This document shows positions 45,973 to 54,106 of a stretch of 64,000 nucleotides of DNA, in pieces. The DNA comes from Comamonas sp. BIGb0152. GTDB taxonomy: Bacteria > Pseudomonadota > Gammaproteobacteria > Burkholderiales > Burkholderiaceae_C. Numbering within the stretch: position 1 is the stretch's first letter; the number at the start of each line of letters is the position of its first letter. Both the position numbers and the translations under genes were made by a program. The DNA lies in assembly GCF_024809975.1 (NCBI RefSeq), contig NZ_JANUDY010000002.1, forward strand, positions 434,001-498,000, written 5' to 3'. The notes below the pieces were generated by a model that ran no database searches, was not told the DNA's origin, and saw nothing but the letters and a program-made list of their open reading frames with translations.

Positions 45973-47694
45973 TTAACGCTGCCGCCAGGCCTGGGTGCGC
46001 TTGTTCAGCCACCAGCCCAGCGCCTGGTAGAGCACGGTCACCACGCAGCTGATGGCGGCAATCATCACCGCCATGGCGGCAGCGGCAGCCATGTCGCCGG
46101 CCTCATCCAGATTCAAGATGGCCACGGCGCCCAGGCGCGTCTCGGGTGAGTAGAGAAAGACCACCGCCGAGATCGTGGTCATCGCGGCCACAAAGAAGTA
46201 GCGCGACACCTCCAGCAAGGCCGGCAGGCACATCGGCAGGGTCACAGTCCACAAGGTGCGGTAGAACGGCACCTTGAGCGAGGCGCTCACCGCCTCAAAC
46301 TCGCCATCAATCGCCTTCAAGGCGGTGACCAAGGTCATGTGACCGGTGGTGTAGTAGTGCATGACGGTGCACAGCACCATCAAGGGCATGGTTTGGTAGA
46401 GAAAGTTCAGCGGGTTGCCGGGGGCGTTGAAAAAGAAGATATAACCCAGGCCCAGCACCAGGCCGGGCACGGCCATGGGCAGCATGGCCAGCATGCGCAG
46501 CACCGGGCGCAAGGCAGGCAGGCCCTTGGTTTTTTCCAACAGGTAGGCACCCATGAAGACCACCACCGGCCCCACTACAGCGGCGCAAGCGGCCATGGTC
46601 AGGCTGTTGAACACAGCGGTATCAACACCCGCATCGACCAGGCCACTGGTGTAGTGCGCCAGGGTCAAACCCAGCTGGTATGGCCAGAACTGCACCAGCG
46701 ACGCAAAGATGGCCATGCCGAACATGGCCAGCATCATCGCGGCCAGCACCCAGCACAGCAAGCTGCAAAAGCGGTCGGTGGCGGCATGGCGGCTGGGCTG
46801 CAGCACCACAGAACGTGCGGTCAGCACGGCGGTCTGTTTTTTCTGCACCTGGCGGTCAATCGCGTAGGTGATGACGGCGGGCAGCAGCAGCAGCAAGGCC
46901 ACCACGGCGCCGCGCTGGAAATCCTGCTGGCCGATGACCAGTTTGAATACATCGGTGGCGAGCATGTTGAAATTGCCGCCAATCACCTTGGGGATGCCGA
47001 AATCGGTGATCACCAAGGTAAACACCACCAGCGCGGCCGAGACCACGCCATAGCGTGAAGACGGCAAGGTAACGGTCAGAAACTGGCGCGTGCGGCTGGC
47101 CCCCAGCGCTGTGGCGGCCTCGTACAGGCGCTGGTCGCCCAGGGCCAGTGCGGTGATCAGAATCATCAGCGCATGCGGAAAGGTGGCAAAGCACTGGGCC
47201 AGCACAATGCCGGGCGCACCGTAGATGCTGGCGAACCCCAGGGTATCGAGCAATGACTTGAGCACCCCCTGGTTGCCAAACCAGTAGATCAAGGAGATGG
47301 CAGACAGCAGCGACGGTGCCAGCAGCGGCAGCAGGCTGATGCTGCGCAGCAAGCCCTTGGCGCGCATGCCTGAGCGGGTGATGGCATAGGCAAAGCCAAA
47401 TGCCAGGGGGATGACCACGACGGTGACCAGCAGCGACACCCACAGGCTGTTCCAGAGGCTGCCCAGCAGCGCTGGCGATTGGAAATAGCGGATAAAGCGC
47501 ATAAAGGCCGAGCCGCTGTCGCCCGAAGCCGGCGCAAAAGCCTGGCCCAGCAAGGCGGCCAAGGGGGCCAACAAGCCCACCAAGAGCAGCAAGGTGATGG
47601 CGACCAGCGCCAGTTGCGCAAGGCGGTCGCTGGGCGCTGGGCGCAGGCCGGCACTGCGGGTGGGCGCTATGGGCGCTGAAATGGATGAGGTCAT
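45973..47694 (-). CDS. phnU: 2-aminoethylphosphonate ABC transporter permease (PhnU2/PhnV fused type)
   Basis: The 573-residue protein contains two binding-protein-dependent permease halves in one chain, about twelve helices. EAA-like loops are AATALGASRTRQFLTVTLPSSRYG in the first half and VSASLKVPFYRTLWTVTLPMCLPALLEV in the second. The length and tandem layout fit the iron(III)/phosphonate class of permeases (TIGR03262 type). Together with the neighbouring ATPase and receptor genes it would import 2-aminoethylphosphonate or a related phosphonate. The start gives MTSSISAPIAPTRS. Confidence 0.88.
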   Translation of the reverse strand: MTSSISAPIAPTRSAGLRPAPSDRLAQLALVAITLLLLVGLLAPLAALLGQAFAPASGDSGSAFMRFIRYFQSPALLGSLWNSLWVSLLVTVVVIPLAFGFAYAITRSGMRAKGLLRSISLLPLLAPSLLSAISLIYWFGNQGVLKSLLDTLGFASIYGAPGIVLAQCFATFPHALMILITALALGDQRLYEAATALGASRTRQFLTVTLPSSRYGVVSAALVVFTLVITDFGIPKVIGGNFNMLATDVFKLVIGQQDFQRGAVVALLLLLPAVITYAIDRQVQKKQTAVLTARSVVLQPSRHAATDRFCSLLCWVLAAMMLAMFGMAIFASLVQFWPYQLGLTLAHYTSGLVDAGVDTAVFNSLTMAACAAVVGPVVVFMGAYLLEKTKGLPALRPVLRMLAMLPMAVPGLVLGLGYIFFFNAPGNPLNFLYQTMPLMVLCTVMHYYTTGHMTLVTALKAIDGEFEAVSASLKVPFYRTLWTVTLPMCLPALLEVSRYFFVAAMTTISAVVFLYSPETRLGAVAILNLDEAGDMAAAAAMAVMIAAISCVVTVLYQALGWWLNKRTQAWRQR

Positions 47695-47769
47695 AGTGTC
47701 GTCTTGAGGCCCCATCGCCGACAGCGTTGCGGCCTTCGGCTCTGGGGTGCCATTGCGCCGTGCTCGGGC

Positions 47770-49005
47770 TCAGGCTGCCTGGGCAAAAATCTTCAGCTGT
47801 TGCGCTTGGATGGAGAACTGCAGCCAACGGCCCGGTTGTATATCCAGCTGCACGCATTGCGCCGGGCTCAGCTGCAGCTGCACATGGCGCTCGGGCAGGC
47901 GCTGCACATCCACATGGACGATGCACAGCGCGCCCAAAAACTCCAGCTGCTCCACCACCCCGGTCAGTACCGGGGAGCCATTGGGCGCTGGCGCGCTGCC
48001 GATGGGCGGCAAGGCGGTGCAATCGTGCACGCTGCAGTCCTCTGGCCGCATGTACACGTCCAGGCCTTGGCCTGGCAACAGGCGCGGGGCCTGCGGGCAG
48101 TACAGCTTGTGGCCGGCCAAGGTGATGCCGCCGTTGCCGGTGGCCAGCGCCTGCAGCTTATTGGCCTTGCCGATAAAGTTGGCCACAAAAGGGGTTGCGG
48201 GGCGCTGGTAAATATCGCGGGGGGTGCCAACCTGCTCGACCACGCCGTGGTTCATCACCACCACGCGGTCGGCCATGGCCATCGCCTCTTCCTGGTCATG
48301 CGTGACCATGATGGTGGTCACGTACAAGCGCTGCTGTAGCGCACGGATCTCATTGCGCAGGTGCACGCGCACGGTGGCATCCAGGGCCGACAGCGGCTCA
48401 TCGAGCAGCAGCAGCCCGGGCGACATGGCCAGCGCGCGGGCCAGTGCCACACGCTGCTGCTGTCCGCCCGACAGCTGGGCGGGGTATTTGCCGCCACTGA
48501 CCGACAGGCCTACGGTATCCAGCAGGCTTTGCACCTTCTGGGCCACCAGGGCCTTGGGTTGGCGCTGGCTGACCAGGCCATAGGCCACGTTGTCAGCCAC
48601 CGTCAGATTGGGAAACAGCGCATAGGACTGAAAAACAATCCCATAGTCCCGCTGGGATGCGGGCAGGCTGGAGATGTTCTTGCCGTCCTGCCAGATCTCG
48701 CCAGCGGTCTGGGCTTCCAGACCCGCAATCGCACGCAGCAAGGTGGTTTTGCCGCAGCCCGATGGCCCCAGAAAACACACCAGCTCGCCCCGGCGGATTT
48801 GCAGGTTGATCGACTGCAAGGCGGTAAAGCTGCCGAAGGACTTGTGCAGATGGCGAATCTCCAAAAAGGGCGGGCCGCCCTCTTCTTGGCCATGGCGCAG
48901 GCCCTGGCTGCTGGACTCGAAGGCATACGAGGTATCGCGCACGGATGCGGCCTGCGCCGCCGGGCCCTGCGCTACTGGCAAACGCGCTGTCTCCCTGTCA
49001 CTCAC
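47770..49005 (-). CDS. phnT: 2-aminoethylphosphonate ABC transporter ATP-binding protein
   Basis: The 411-residue ABC ATPase has Walker A GPSGCGKTT, signature LSGGQQQRVALARAL, and Walker B LLLLDEPLSALD with the switch histidine in VTHDQEEAM. A C-terminal TOBE-like regulatory domain follows (YMRPEDCSVHD). The start chosen is the GTG at 49005, which overlaps the stop of the receptor gene as GTGA, indicating translational coupling. A non-conserved segment of about 40 residues precedes the ABC domain. It energises the permease encoded next. Confidence 0.9.
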   Translation of the reverse strand: MSDRETARLPVAQGPAAQAASVRDTSYAFESSSQGLRHGQEEGGPPFLEIRHLHKSFGSFTALQSINLQIRRGELVCFLGPSGCGKTTLLRAIAGLEAQTAGEIWQDGKNISSLPASQRDYGIVFQSYALFPNLTVADNVAYGLVSQRQPKALVAQKVQSLLDTVGLSVSGGKYPAQLSGGQQQRVALARALAMSPGLLLLDEPLSALDATVRVHLRNEIRALQQRLYVTTIMVTHDQEEAMAMADRVVVMNHGVVEQVGTPRDIYQRPATPFVANFIGKANKLQALATGNGGITLAGHKLYCPQAPRLLPGQGLDVYMRPEDCSVHDCTALPPIGSAPAPNGSPVLTGVVEQLEFLGALCIVHVDVQRLPERHVQLQLSPAQCVQLDIQPGRWLQFSIQAQQLKIFAQAA

Positions 49006-50036
49006 TTCTTGGCCTCGCTCTTGGCGTCGTAACGCTTGGTCCATTCACCCAGCACGCGCTCGCGGCTGTCGGCCATCTTGGAGAAGTCCAGCGGAATCAA
49101 GCGCGACTCGTAGTCGGCCGGGATGTTGGCCAGCTTGGGCGCGACGCCGGGCATGGCGGTCACGGCAAAGTTCTTGCCGTACAGCTCCATGGCTTCCTTG
49201 CTCACGGCCCAGTCCACCAGCTTTTGCGCAGCGTCTGCGTGCTTGGTGCCCTTGTAGATGCTCACGCCTTCCAGGTCCCAGCCCAGGCCTTCCTTGGGGA
49301 ACACCAGCTCGATCGGAGCGCCCTTGGCCTTGTTGGCATGCGCGCGGTACTCAAAAGAGATACCAGCCACATACTCGCCCTGCGCTGCCATATTGCAAGG
49401 CTTGGAGCCCGAGTGGGTGTACTGCGCAATGTTCTCGTGCAGCGCATCCATGTACTTCCAGCCGCCACCGTTGCCGTTGTCATCGCCAAACAGCTGCAGC
49501 CAGGCAGCCACATCAAAGTAACCGGTGCCGCTGGAGGCGGGGTTGGGCATGACCACCTGGCCCTTGAACTCGGGCTTGGTCAGGTCTTGCCAGCTGGTGG
49601 GCATGGGGATGTTGCGCTTCTTGGCTTCCACCGTGTTGAAGCAGACGGTGGCACCAAACACATCCATACCCACCCAGCTCGGTGGGTTCTTGCTGTCACG
49701 GTACTTGGCGGTGATGGCTTCCAGGCCCTTAGGCGCATAGGCCTGGAGCATGTCGTTCTTGTCAAAAATCGCCAGGCTGGAGGCTGCCACACCCATGATC
49801 ACATCGGCCTTGGGGTTGGCTTTTTCTGCCAGCAGCTTGGCGGTGATGACGCCGGTGGAGTCACGCACCCACTTGAGCGCGATATTGGGGTGGTTCTTGT
49901 TGAATGCCGTCTCGTAGGCTTTGAGCTGGTCCATCTCAAGGGCGGTGTAGACCGTCAGCTCGGTCTTTTGGGCATACACCAGGCCCGTTGCTGCCATTGC
50001 GGCAGCAGCGGCTACCAGCTTTTTCCAGTTCTTCAT
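49002..50036 (-). CDS. phnS: 2-aminoethylphosphonate ABC transporter substrate-binding protein
   Basis: The 344-residue periplasmic binding protein of the iron/phosphonate family 1 type has a signal peptide in residues 1-22 (KKLVAAAAAMAATGLVYA). The mature part has ELTVYTALEMDQLKAYETAF, WVRDSTGVITAKLLAEKANPKADVIMG and MPNPASSGTGYFDVAAW, as in PhnS2 (TIGR03261) proteins. It is the first gene of the five-gene phosphonate operon; the start follows GAGAGAG. A hyphenated palindrome lies about 110 bp upstream. Confidence 0.9.
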   Translation of the reverse strand: MKNWKKLVAAAAAMAATGLVYAQKTELTVYTALEMDQLKAYETAFNKNHPNIALKWVRDSTGVITAKLLAEKANPKADVIMGVAASSLAIFDKNDMLQAYAPKGLEAITAKYRDSKNPPSWVGMDVFGATVCFNTVEAKKRNIPMPTSWQDLTKPEFKGQVVMPNPASSGTGYFDVAAWLQLFGDDNGNGGGWKYMDALHENIAQYTHSGSKPCNMAAQGEYVAGISFEYRAHANKAKGAPIELVFPKEGLGWDLEGVSIYKGTKHADAAQKLVDWAVSKEAMELYGKNFAVTAMPGVAPKLANIPADYESRLIPLDFSKMADSRERVLGEWTKRYDAKSEAKK

Positions 50037-50146
50037 TGCGTACTCTCTCGCCTGGGTTAATAGGATCGATGGAGTATCCGAAGCCTTTGTGACAACGGCA
50101 TGGCGGATTGGCGAATCTTGGATGACACAGACTGGCGCCATGCTGC

Positions 50147-50163
50147 ACAGCCATGCAGGCTGT
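50147..50163. promoter_or_regulatory. Candidate operator upstream of the phosphonate operon
   Basis: ACAGCC-ATGCA-GGCTGT is a perfect 6-bp inverted repeat with a 5-bp spacer in the 254-bp gap between divergent phnS and the RNase H-like gene. It may bind the regulator of the phosphonate operon, whose gene is not in the window. Confidence 0.35.
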
Positions 50164-50290
50164 ATCGCAGGCACTACAGCGGTGGGCTCACCAACTATTT
50201 CAAGCCAGTGGCGGGTGCGCCACTGCGGCGCTCAGCGCTAGCATTCCAGTTGCGGTGCCGGTGTATTGGCGGCCGCTTTATGCTGTCCGC

Positions 50291-50737
50291 ATGTCATCAG
50301 CCACCTGGATCGCCTACATCGACGGCAGCGCCCTGCCCAACCCGGGGCGCATGCGCATTGGCGGCATCGCCTACGCCCCCGATGGGGTCAGCCATTGCTT
50401 TAGCCAGGCAATGGACCACACCGGCTGCAACAACGAGGCTGAAGCGCTTGCAGCCATCCATGCCCTGAGCTGGCTGCAAAGCCGGGGCGCACGCGAGGTA
50501 CTGCTGCACACCGACAGCAGCATTTTGGCCGCGCAAATGGCAGAGCCTGCCGCCAAACCCATTGCCCGCCTGGCCGCGCTTTACGCACAGGCGCGCGCAC
50601 TGCGTTCGGGCTTTGCGCAGCTGGAGGTGCGCTGGGTTCCCCGGCACAAAAACACCGTGGCCGATGCCTTGGCACGCGGGGACGCTCTGCCCCAGGTGCC
50701 GGGGTTGGAGGCGGCGCCCGCAGGCAGCGTGGCCTGA
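50291..50737 (+). CDS. Ribonuclease H-like protein (RNase HI fold)
   Basis: The 148-residue single-domain protein of the RNase HI / reverse-transcriptase-RNaseH-like family has the four acidic active-site positions: D11 in YIDGSALPNPG, E49 in CNNEAEALA, D75 in LLHTDSS and D125 in VADALARGD, with H119 nearby. It should cut RNA of RNA-DNA hybrids. The longer frame upstream has no similarity, so the start is taken at MSSATWIAYIDGS. It is closer to plant- and archaeal-type short RNase H proteins than to the E. coli RnhA layout, because the basic handle region is missing. Confidence 0.85.
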   Translation: MSSATWIAYIDGSALPNPGRMRIGGIAYAPDGVSHCFSQAMDHTGCNNEAEALAAIHALSWLQSRGAREVLLHTDSSILAAQMAEPAAKPIARLAALYAQARALRSGFAQLEVRWVPRHKNTVADALARGDALPQVPGLEAAPAGSVA

Positions 50738-50771
50738 TGCTGCCTCAACTCAAAAAAGGGCCAGGCGCCGC

Positions 50772-51875
50772 TTAGTTTTTATGGCTGCGGCGGCGTGAGC
50801 CGGGCAGCATACGCATGGGCCGTGGCACCGCCACAGCGCTGCGCATGGGCCGGCGGCTGGTACCTGCCACCCCTTCTCCAGCCTGGGTCAAATCCCCTGC
50901 CCTGCCCGCGCTTTGGGCGGCAGCGCTGTGTGCCAGCTCCAGCCTGAACTGGGCCAGTGCGCTCTCATGCTGGTGGGCTTGCAGCGCAAGCGTTTGCGTA
51001 TGGGCCGCTTCTGCGGTCTGCAGGCGGTGCTGCAGCTGCTGCACCTGGGCTTGGGACTGCTGCAGTTGTTCCGTCTGTTGCGCGCGTTGTTCCTCAAGCG
51101 CTTGCCGATCTTGCTGCCATTGCGCTTCCAGCCTGGCCAGCTTTTCTTGCTCGGCGCGCTGGGCGGCCATAGCCTGCTTGGTTTCCTGGCGCGCGCGGTC
51201 CAGGTCCTGCAGTACCCTGTGCTGCTGCAGCTGGGCATTGTGCTGCAGCTCGCGCAGCTGCTCGGCATGGGCCATGTCGGCGTCATCCCGGGCCTTGCGG
51301 TTGGCAAACAGCTCTTGCTCCAGGGCCTGCAGGCGCTGCTGCTGCGCGGCGGCAAACTGGTCTTTTTGCCGGCCGGCCTGCTCCAGATCGGTCAAACGCG
51401 TGCCTTGCATCTTTATCTGGGCATGCGCCACCGCCAGCGCTTGCTCGGTGGTGGCGCGCTGCTGGGCCAGTTGGCTGCGTTCTTGCTCCAAGCTGTGCTG
51501 GGCGTCGTCCAGCGCCTGCTGCTGCGCTTGCAAGCCTAGGCGCACAGGCTCCAGCTGCGCATCGGCTGCCTGCGCCGCCAGCGTCTGTACCTGTTCCCAT
51601 AGTTGCTGCATCGCCTGGACCAAGGCTGATGGCAGACCCTTACCACTAGCAGGATCTGCCGCGGCGGCCTGTGTACCCTCCCCTGCGCCACCCAGGCGTG
51701 GCCCCAGGGTGGCGAACCAGGCTTCCAGCATCGGGCTCACTGTATTGGGTGAGCCCCTGCCAATTTTTTGGCGTACCCGCTCGATGGTCGGCCGTTTTCC
51801 CTCTAGCAGCAGCGCATCGGCGGCCTGCCAGACATCTTCTTTTTGCACGCTGCGCGTGGCACGCGAAATTTCCAT
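50772..51875 (-). CDS. KfrA_N-domain coiled-coil DNA-binding protein (TnpT-like partner of a recombinase)
   Basis: The 367-residue protein has, in residues about 5-60, a KfrA_N helix-turn-helix domain (TRSVQKEDVWQAADALLLEGKRPTIERVR, GRGSPNTVSPMLEAWFA), known from plasmid protein KfrA. Residues about 100-315 form a long Gln/Ala/Leu-rich coiled coil, and the end is basic (SRRPMRSAVAVPRPMRMLPGSRRRSHK). The AAGGA ribosome binding site lies 9 bp before the ATG. It is divergent from a tyrosine recombinase gene, with repeats between them that look like a recombination site. This matches the arrangement of tnpT/tnpS in Tn4651-like transposons, in which TnpT helps the recombinase; equivalence is inferred. 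Confidence 0.82.
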   Translation of the reverse strand: MEISRATRSVQKEDVWQAADALLLEGKRPTIERVRQKIGRGSPNTVSPMLEAWFATLGPRLGGAGEGTQAAAADPASGKGLPSALVQAMQQLWEQVQTLAAQAADAQLEPVRLGLQAQQQALDDAQHSLEQERSQLAQQRATTEQALAVAHAQIKMQGTRLTDLEQAGRQKDQFAAAQQQRLQALEQELFANRKARDDADMAHAEQLRELQHNAQLQQHRVLQDLDRARQETKQAMAAQRAEQEKLARLEAQWQQDRQALEEQRAQQTEQLQQSQAQVQQLQHRLQTAEAAHTQTLALQAHQHESALAQFRLELAHSAAAQSAGRAGDLTQAGEGVAGTSRRPMRSAVAVPRPMRMLPGSRRRSHKN

Positions 51876-51893
51876 TTTGGTAGTCCTTTTCCC

Positions 51894-51928
51894 ATTACTA
51901 TCGATAAGAGGTATTTATCGCAAGTAAT
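51894..51928. other. Putative tyrosine-recombinase core site (inverted repeat with 7-bp spacer)
   Basis: The left arm ATTACTATCGATAA (51894-51907) and the right arm TTATCGCAAGTAAT (51915-51928) are inverted copies matching at 12 of 14 positions around the spacer GAGGTAT. Two 11-14 bp inverted arms with a 6-8 bp centre are the standard layout of a crossover site for this enzyme class. It sits 18 bp upstream of the KfrA-like start and 50 bp from the recombinase start, probably overlapping the kfrA promoter, so binding could also regulate the pair. Confidence 0.7.
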
Positions 51929-51938
51929 CTGCATATAC

Positions 51939-51969
51939 TATGTAATATATCATACATGTTATGTAATAT
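51939..51969. repeat. Direct repeats TATGTAATAT, 21 bp apart
   Basis: Perfect 10-bp copies lie at 51939-51948 and 51960-51969, exactly two helical turns apart, and the TA-rich stretch between them also holds short ATGTA/TACAT inversions. They lie between the putative core site and the recombinase gene and are candidate accessory binding sites for the KfrA-like protein. The second copy also overlaps the weakly translated leader of the recombinase gene. Confidence 0.55.
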
Positions 51970-51978
51970 TTAAAAAAT

Positions 51979-53100
51979 ATGAAGTCGTACATTCCCCGTT
52001 CTGATCCATTTCACACGGATCTTCTGCCTGTGGTGCCGCTGGGCACTGCGCTACTGCAGCCGGAGTTGCTGTCAGCGGCTGCCCAGGACGCCTTGCGCGC
52101 CTTGCGGTTGGAAGCTGCGTCTGCGAACACCACCAGCAGCTACCAAAGTGCCTTGCGCTACTGGGCGGCCTGGTACTGGCTGCGCTACGGCAAAGCCATC
52201 GCCCTGCCCTTGGCTGCCAATGTGGTGCTGCAATTTGTGGCTGACCATGGCGAGCACCTCTCCGAGCAAGGCGCGCAATCAGGCCTGCCGGCCGAGTTGG
52301 ATGCACAGCTGGTGCAGCAGGGGTTCAAGGGCAAGCCCGGGGCGCTGGCGCATTCCACCTTGGTGCACCGGATTGCCGTGCTCTCCAAAGCGCACAGCCA
52401 CCAGGCCATGGCCAATCCCTGCCACAGCGCCGAGGTGCGCGAGGCGCTGTCGCACCTGCGCAAGGCTTATGCGCGCCGGGGCATGCTGGAGCAGAAAAAA
52501 GCCGCCCTCACCCGCCCCTTGCTGGAGCAGCTGCTGGCCACCTGCGATGACAGCCTCAAAGGCCGGCGCGACCGTGCCTTGCTGCTGTTTGCCTGGGCCA
52601 GCGGTGGGCGCCGACGCTCTGAGGTGGCAGAAGCCCGCATGGAATGGCTGCAGCAAATGGGCCCCGGCCAGTACTTGTACGACCTGCGCCTGTCCAAGAC
52701 CAACCAGTCAGGCGCGGCGCGTCCTGAAAACTTCAAGCCTGTGGTGGGGGTGGCCGGCGCTGCACTTGCCCTATGGCTGGAAGCCGCAAACATCACCGAG
52801 AGCGCGATATTCAGGCGGATTTTCAAAAATGGGAAGGTTGGCGATACCGGCTTGAGTGCGCTGTCGGTCAACAACATCGTCAAGGAGCGCTGCGCGCTGG
52901 CGGGGATTGCGGGGGATTTTTCGGCCCATTCGCTGCGCTCGGGCTTTGTGACTGAGGCGGGGAGGCAGAACATGGCCCTGGCGGACACCATGGCCATGAC
53001 CGGCCACCAAAGTGCGGCGACGGTGCTGGGCTATTTTCGCGCCGAAGCGCCGCTGGCCAACAAGGCTGCACGCCTGCTGGATGCGCCAACGGATCCCTGA
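51979..53100 (+). CDS. Site-specific tyrosine recombinase/integrase
   Basis: The 373-residue phage-integrase-family protein has an N-terminal SAM-like core-binding domain at about 30-165 and a catalytic domain from about 175. The active-site set is complete: R212 in GGRRRSEVAEAR, H317 and R320 in SAHSLRSGF, H343 in MTGHQS, and the tyrosine nucleophile Y352 in VLGYFRA. No Shine-Dalgarno sequence precedes the ATG; the leader is a run of A and T, so expression is probably low. It is divergent from the KfrA_N protein gene. No transposase, relaxase or phage genes adjoin it, so it could be a resolvase left from a transposon or an autonomous small inversion or resolution system. Confidence 0.92.
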   Translation: MKSYIPRSDPFHTDLLPVVPLGTALLQPELLSAAAQDALRALRLEAASANTTSSYQSALRYWAAWYWLRYGKAIALPLAANVVLQFVADHGEHLSEQGAQSGLPAELDAQLVQQGFKGKPGALAHSTLVHRIAVLSKAHSHQAMANPCHSAEVREALSHLRKAYARRGMLEQKKAALTRPLLEQLLATCDDSLKGRRDRALLLFAWASGGRRRSEVAEARMEWLQQMGPGQYLYDLRLSKTNQSGAARPENFKPVVGVAGAALALWLEAANITESAIFRRIFKNGKVGDTGLSALSVNNIVKERCALAGIAGDFSAHSLRSGFVTEAGRQNMALADTMAMTGHQSAATVLGYFRAEAPLANKAARLLDAPTDP

Positions 53101-53122
53101 GAAAACAGGGCAGCGCTTCGGA

Positions 53123-53944
53123 TCAGTCCAGCGCGGTTGGCAGCAGCAACACCAGCAGCATCAAACTGCCCATCAGCACCAGCTGGTGCAGCATGTAATA
53201 CGGCAGGCTGTTGCGCCCCAGCCATGCTAAGCCGCGGCTGGGCCAGCTTTGTGCGGGTTGGGCAAGATAGCCTGGCAGCCATGCGCCGGGCTTGGCCATT
53301 TGCTGGCGACCAATGCTGAAAGCCGCCAGCATGATGCCCAGCCAAGGCAGGATCGGCACAAAATCTTCCGTCACTGGCTTGCGCGTCACCAAGCCCAAAG
53401 GGCTGAGCGGCTTGGTGTTGAGCAGCTCGACCAGGGAGACGGGCAATCCGCTGGCCGCATAGCTGTAGAGGCCTGGCGCAAGCATGCAGAGCATCGCCAA
53501 GCCAAACAGCACGCGGTCACTGCAGCCTTGCACCAGGCGCAGCAGCAGCAGCATGGCGGCCATGCCGTGCAACACGCCAAAATAGATATAGCTGTTGGGA
53601 AACACCAGGTAGGAGCCGGCGCTAACCAGCGCAGCGCAGCCTGCCACCAGCAACCAGCGCTGGTAGAAGCGGCGCGCGCTGCTTGGGCGGGTCTGCGCTG
53701 CGGCCTGGCCCAAGCCAGCGCAGAGCAAGAACAGGCTAACGATTGCGGCGCGCTGCCAGATCCAGACAGGGTCGTGGTAGAAATCCTGGCGCCACAGCTG
53801 CAGATGGCTGAGGTCAAAACAGAAGTGGAAAGCCGTCATCCAGACCATGGCCAAGCCGCGCAGCACATCCAGGCGGTCCAGTCGATCACGCTGGGCGCGG
53901 GGCGCAGCGGCTAAAGGGGTGACGCGGTGGAACTGGGTGGGCAT
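53123..53944 (-). CDS. DUF1624/HGSNAT-like membrane acyltransferase
   Basis: The 273-residue polytopic protein has about seven to eight hydrophobic helices. The N-terminal RLDRLDVLRGLAMVWMTAFHFCFDLSHL is the signature of the DUF1624 / heparan-alpha-glucosaminide acetyltransferase-like family, with the conserved D and H in LDVLRG and FHF. Near the end, LGRNSLPYYMLHQLVLM is also typical. Members are thought to move acyl groups across the membrane to a sugar or lipid, but the bacterial function is not established. It converges on the integrase gene with 22 bp between stops and is followed on its other side by tRNA-Pro. Confidence 0.87.
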   Translation of the reverse strand: MPTQFHRVTPLAAAPRAQRDRLDRLDVLRGLAMVWMTAFHFCFDLSHLQLWRQDFYHDPVWIWQRAAIVSLFLLCAGLGQAAAQTRPSSARRFYQRWLLVAGCAALVSAGSYLVFPNSYIYFGVLHGMAAMLLLLRLVQGCSDRVLFGLAMLCMLAPGLYSYAASGLPVSLVELLNTKPLSPLGLVTRKPVTEDFVPILPWLGIMLAAFSIGRQQMAKPGAWLPGYLAQPAQSWPSRGLAWLGRNSLPYYMLHQLVLMGSLMLLVLLLPTALD

Positions 53945-54065
53945 AGATCAAAAACGAGGGGCTGCGATATCGTGCCACATCTGCGGGGGCGGCGGGCTGC
54001 CAGTGCCGCCGTCTTGGTATTGATCAAACAAAGCGCGCTTGGCCAGGTGGATAGCGGCGAACATG

Positions 54066-54100
54066 AAAAAGCCTGTCGCACTTGCATGCGACAGGCTTTT
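54066..54100 (-). terminator. Intrinsic terminator downstream of tRNA-Pro
   Basis: On the minus strand, a perfect 10-bp stem GCCTGTCGCA / TGCGACAGGC with a 6-base loop and AAAA/TTTTT flanks directly follows the tRNA 3' end. Confidence 0.92.
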
Positions 54101-54106
54101 AAATAA

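Noticed and set aside
51971..51978. A Shine-Dalgarno sequence for the recombinase gene
   Set aside because: The leader is TAAAAAAT; no purine-rich GGAG-like motif is present, so none is annotated.
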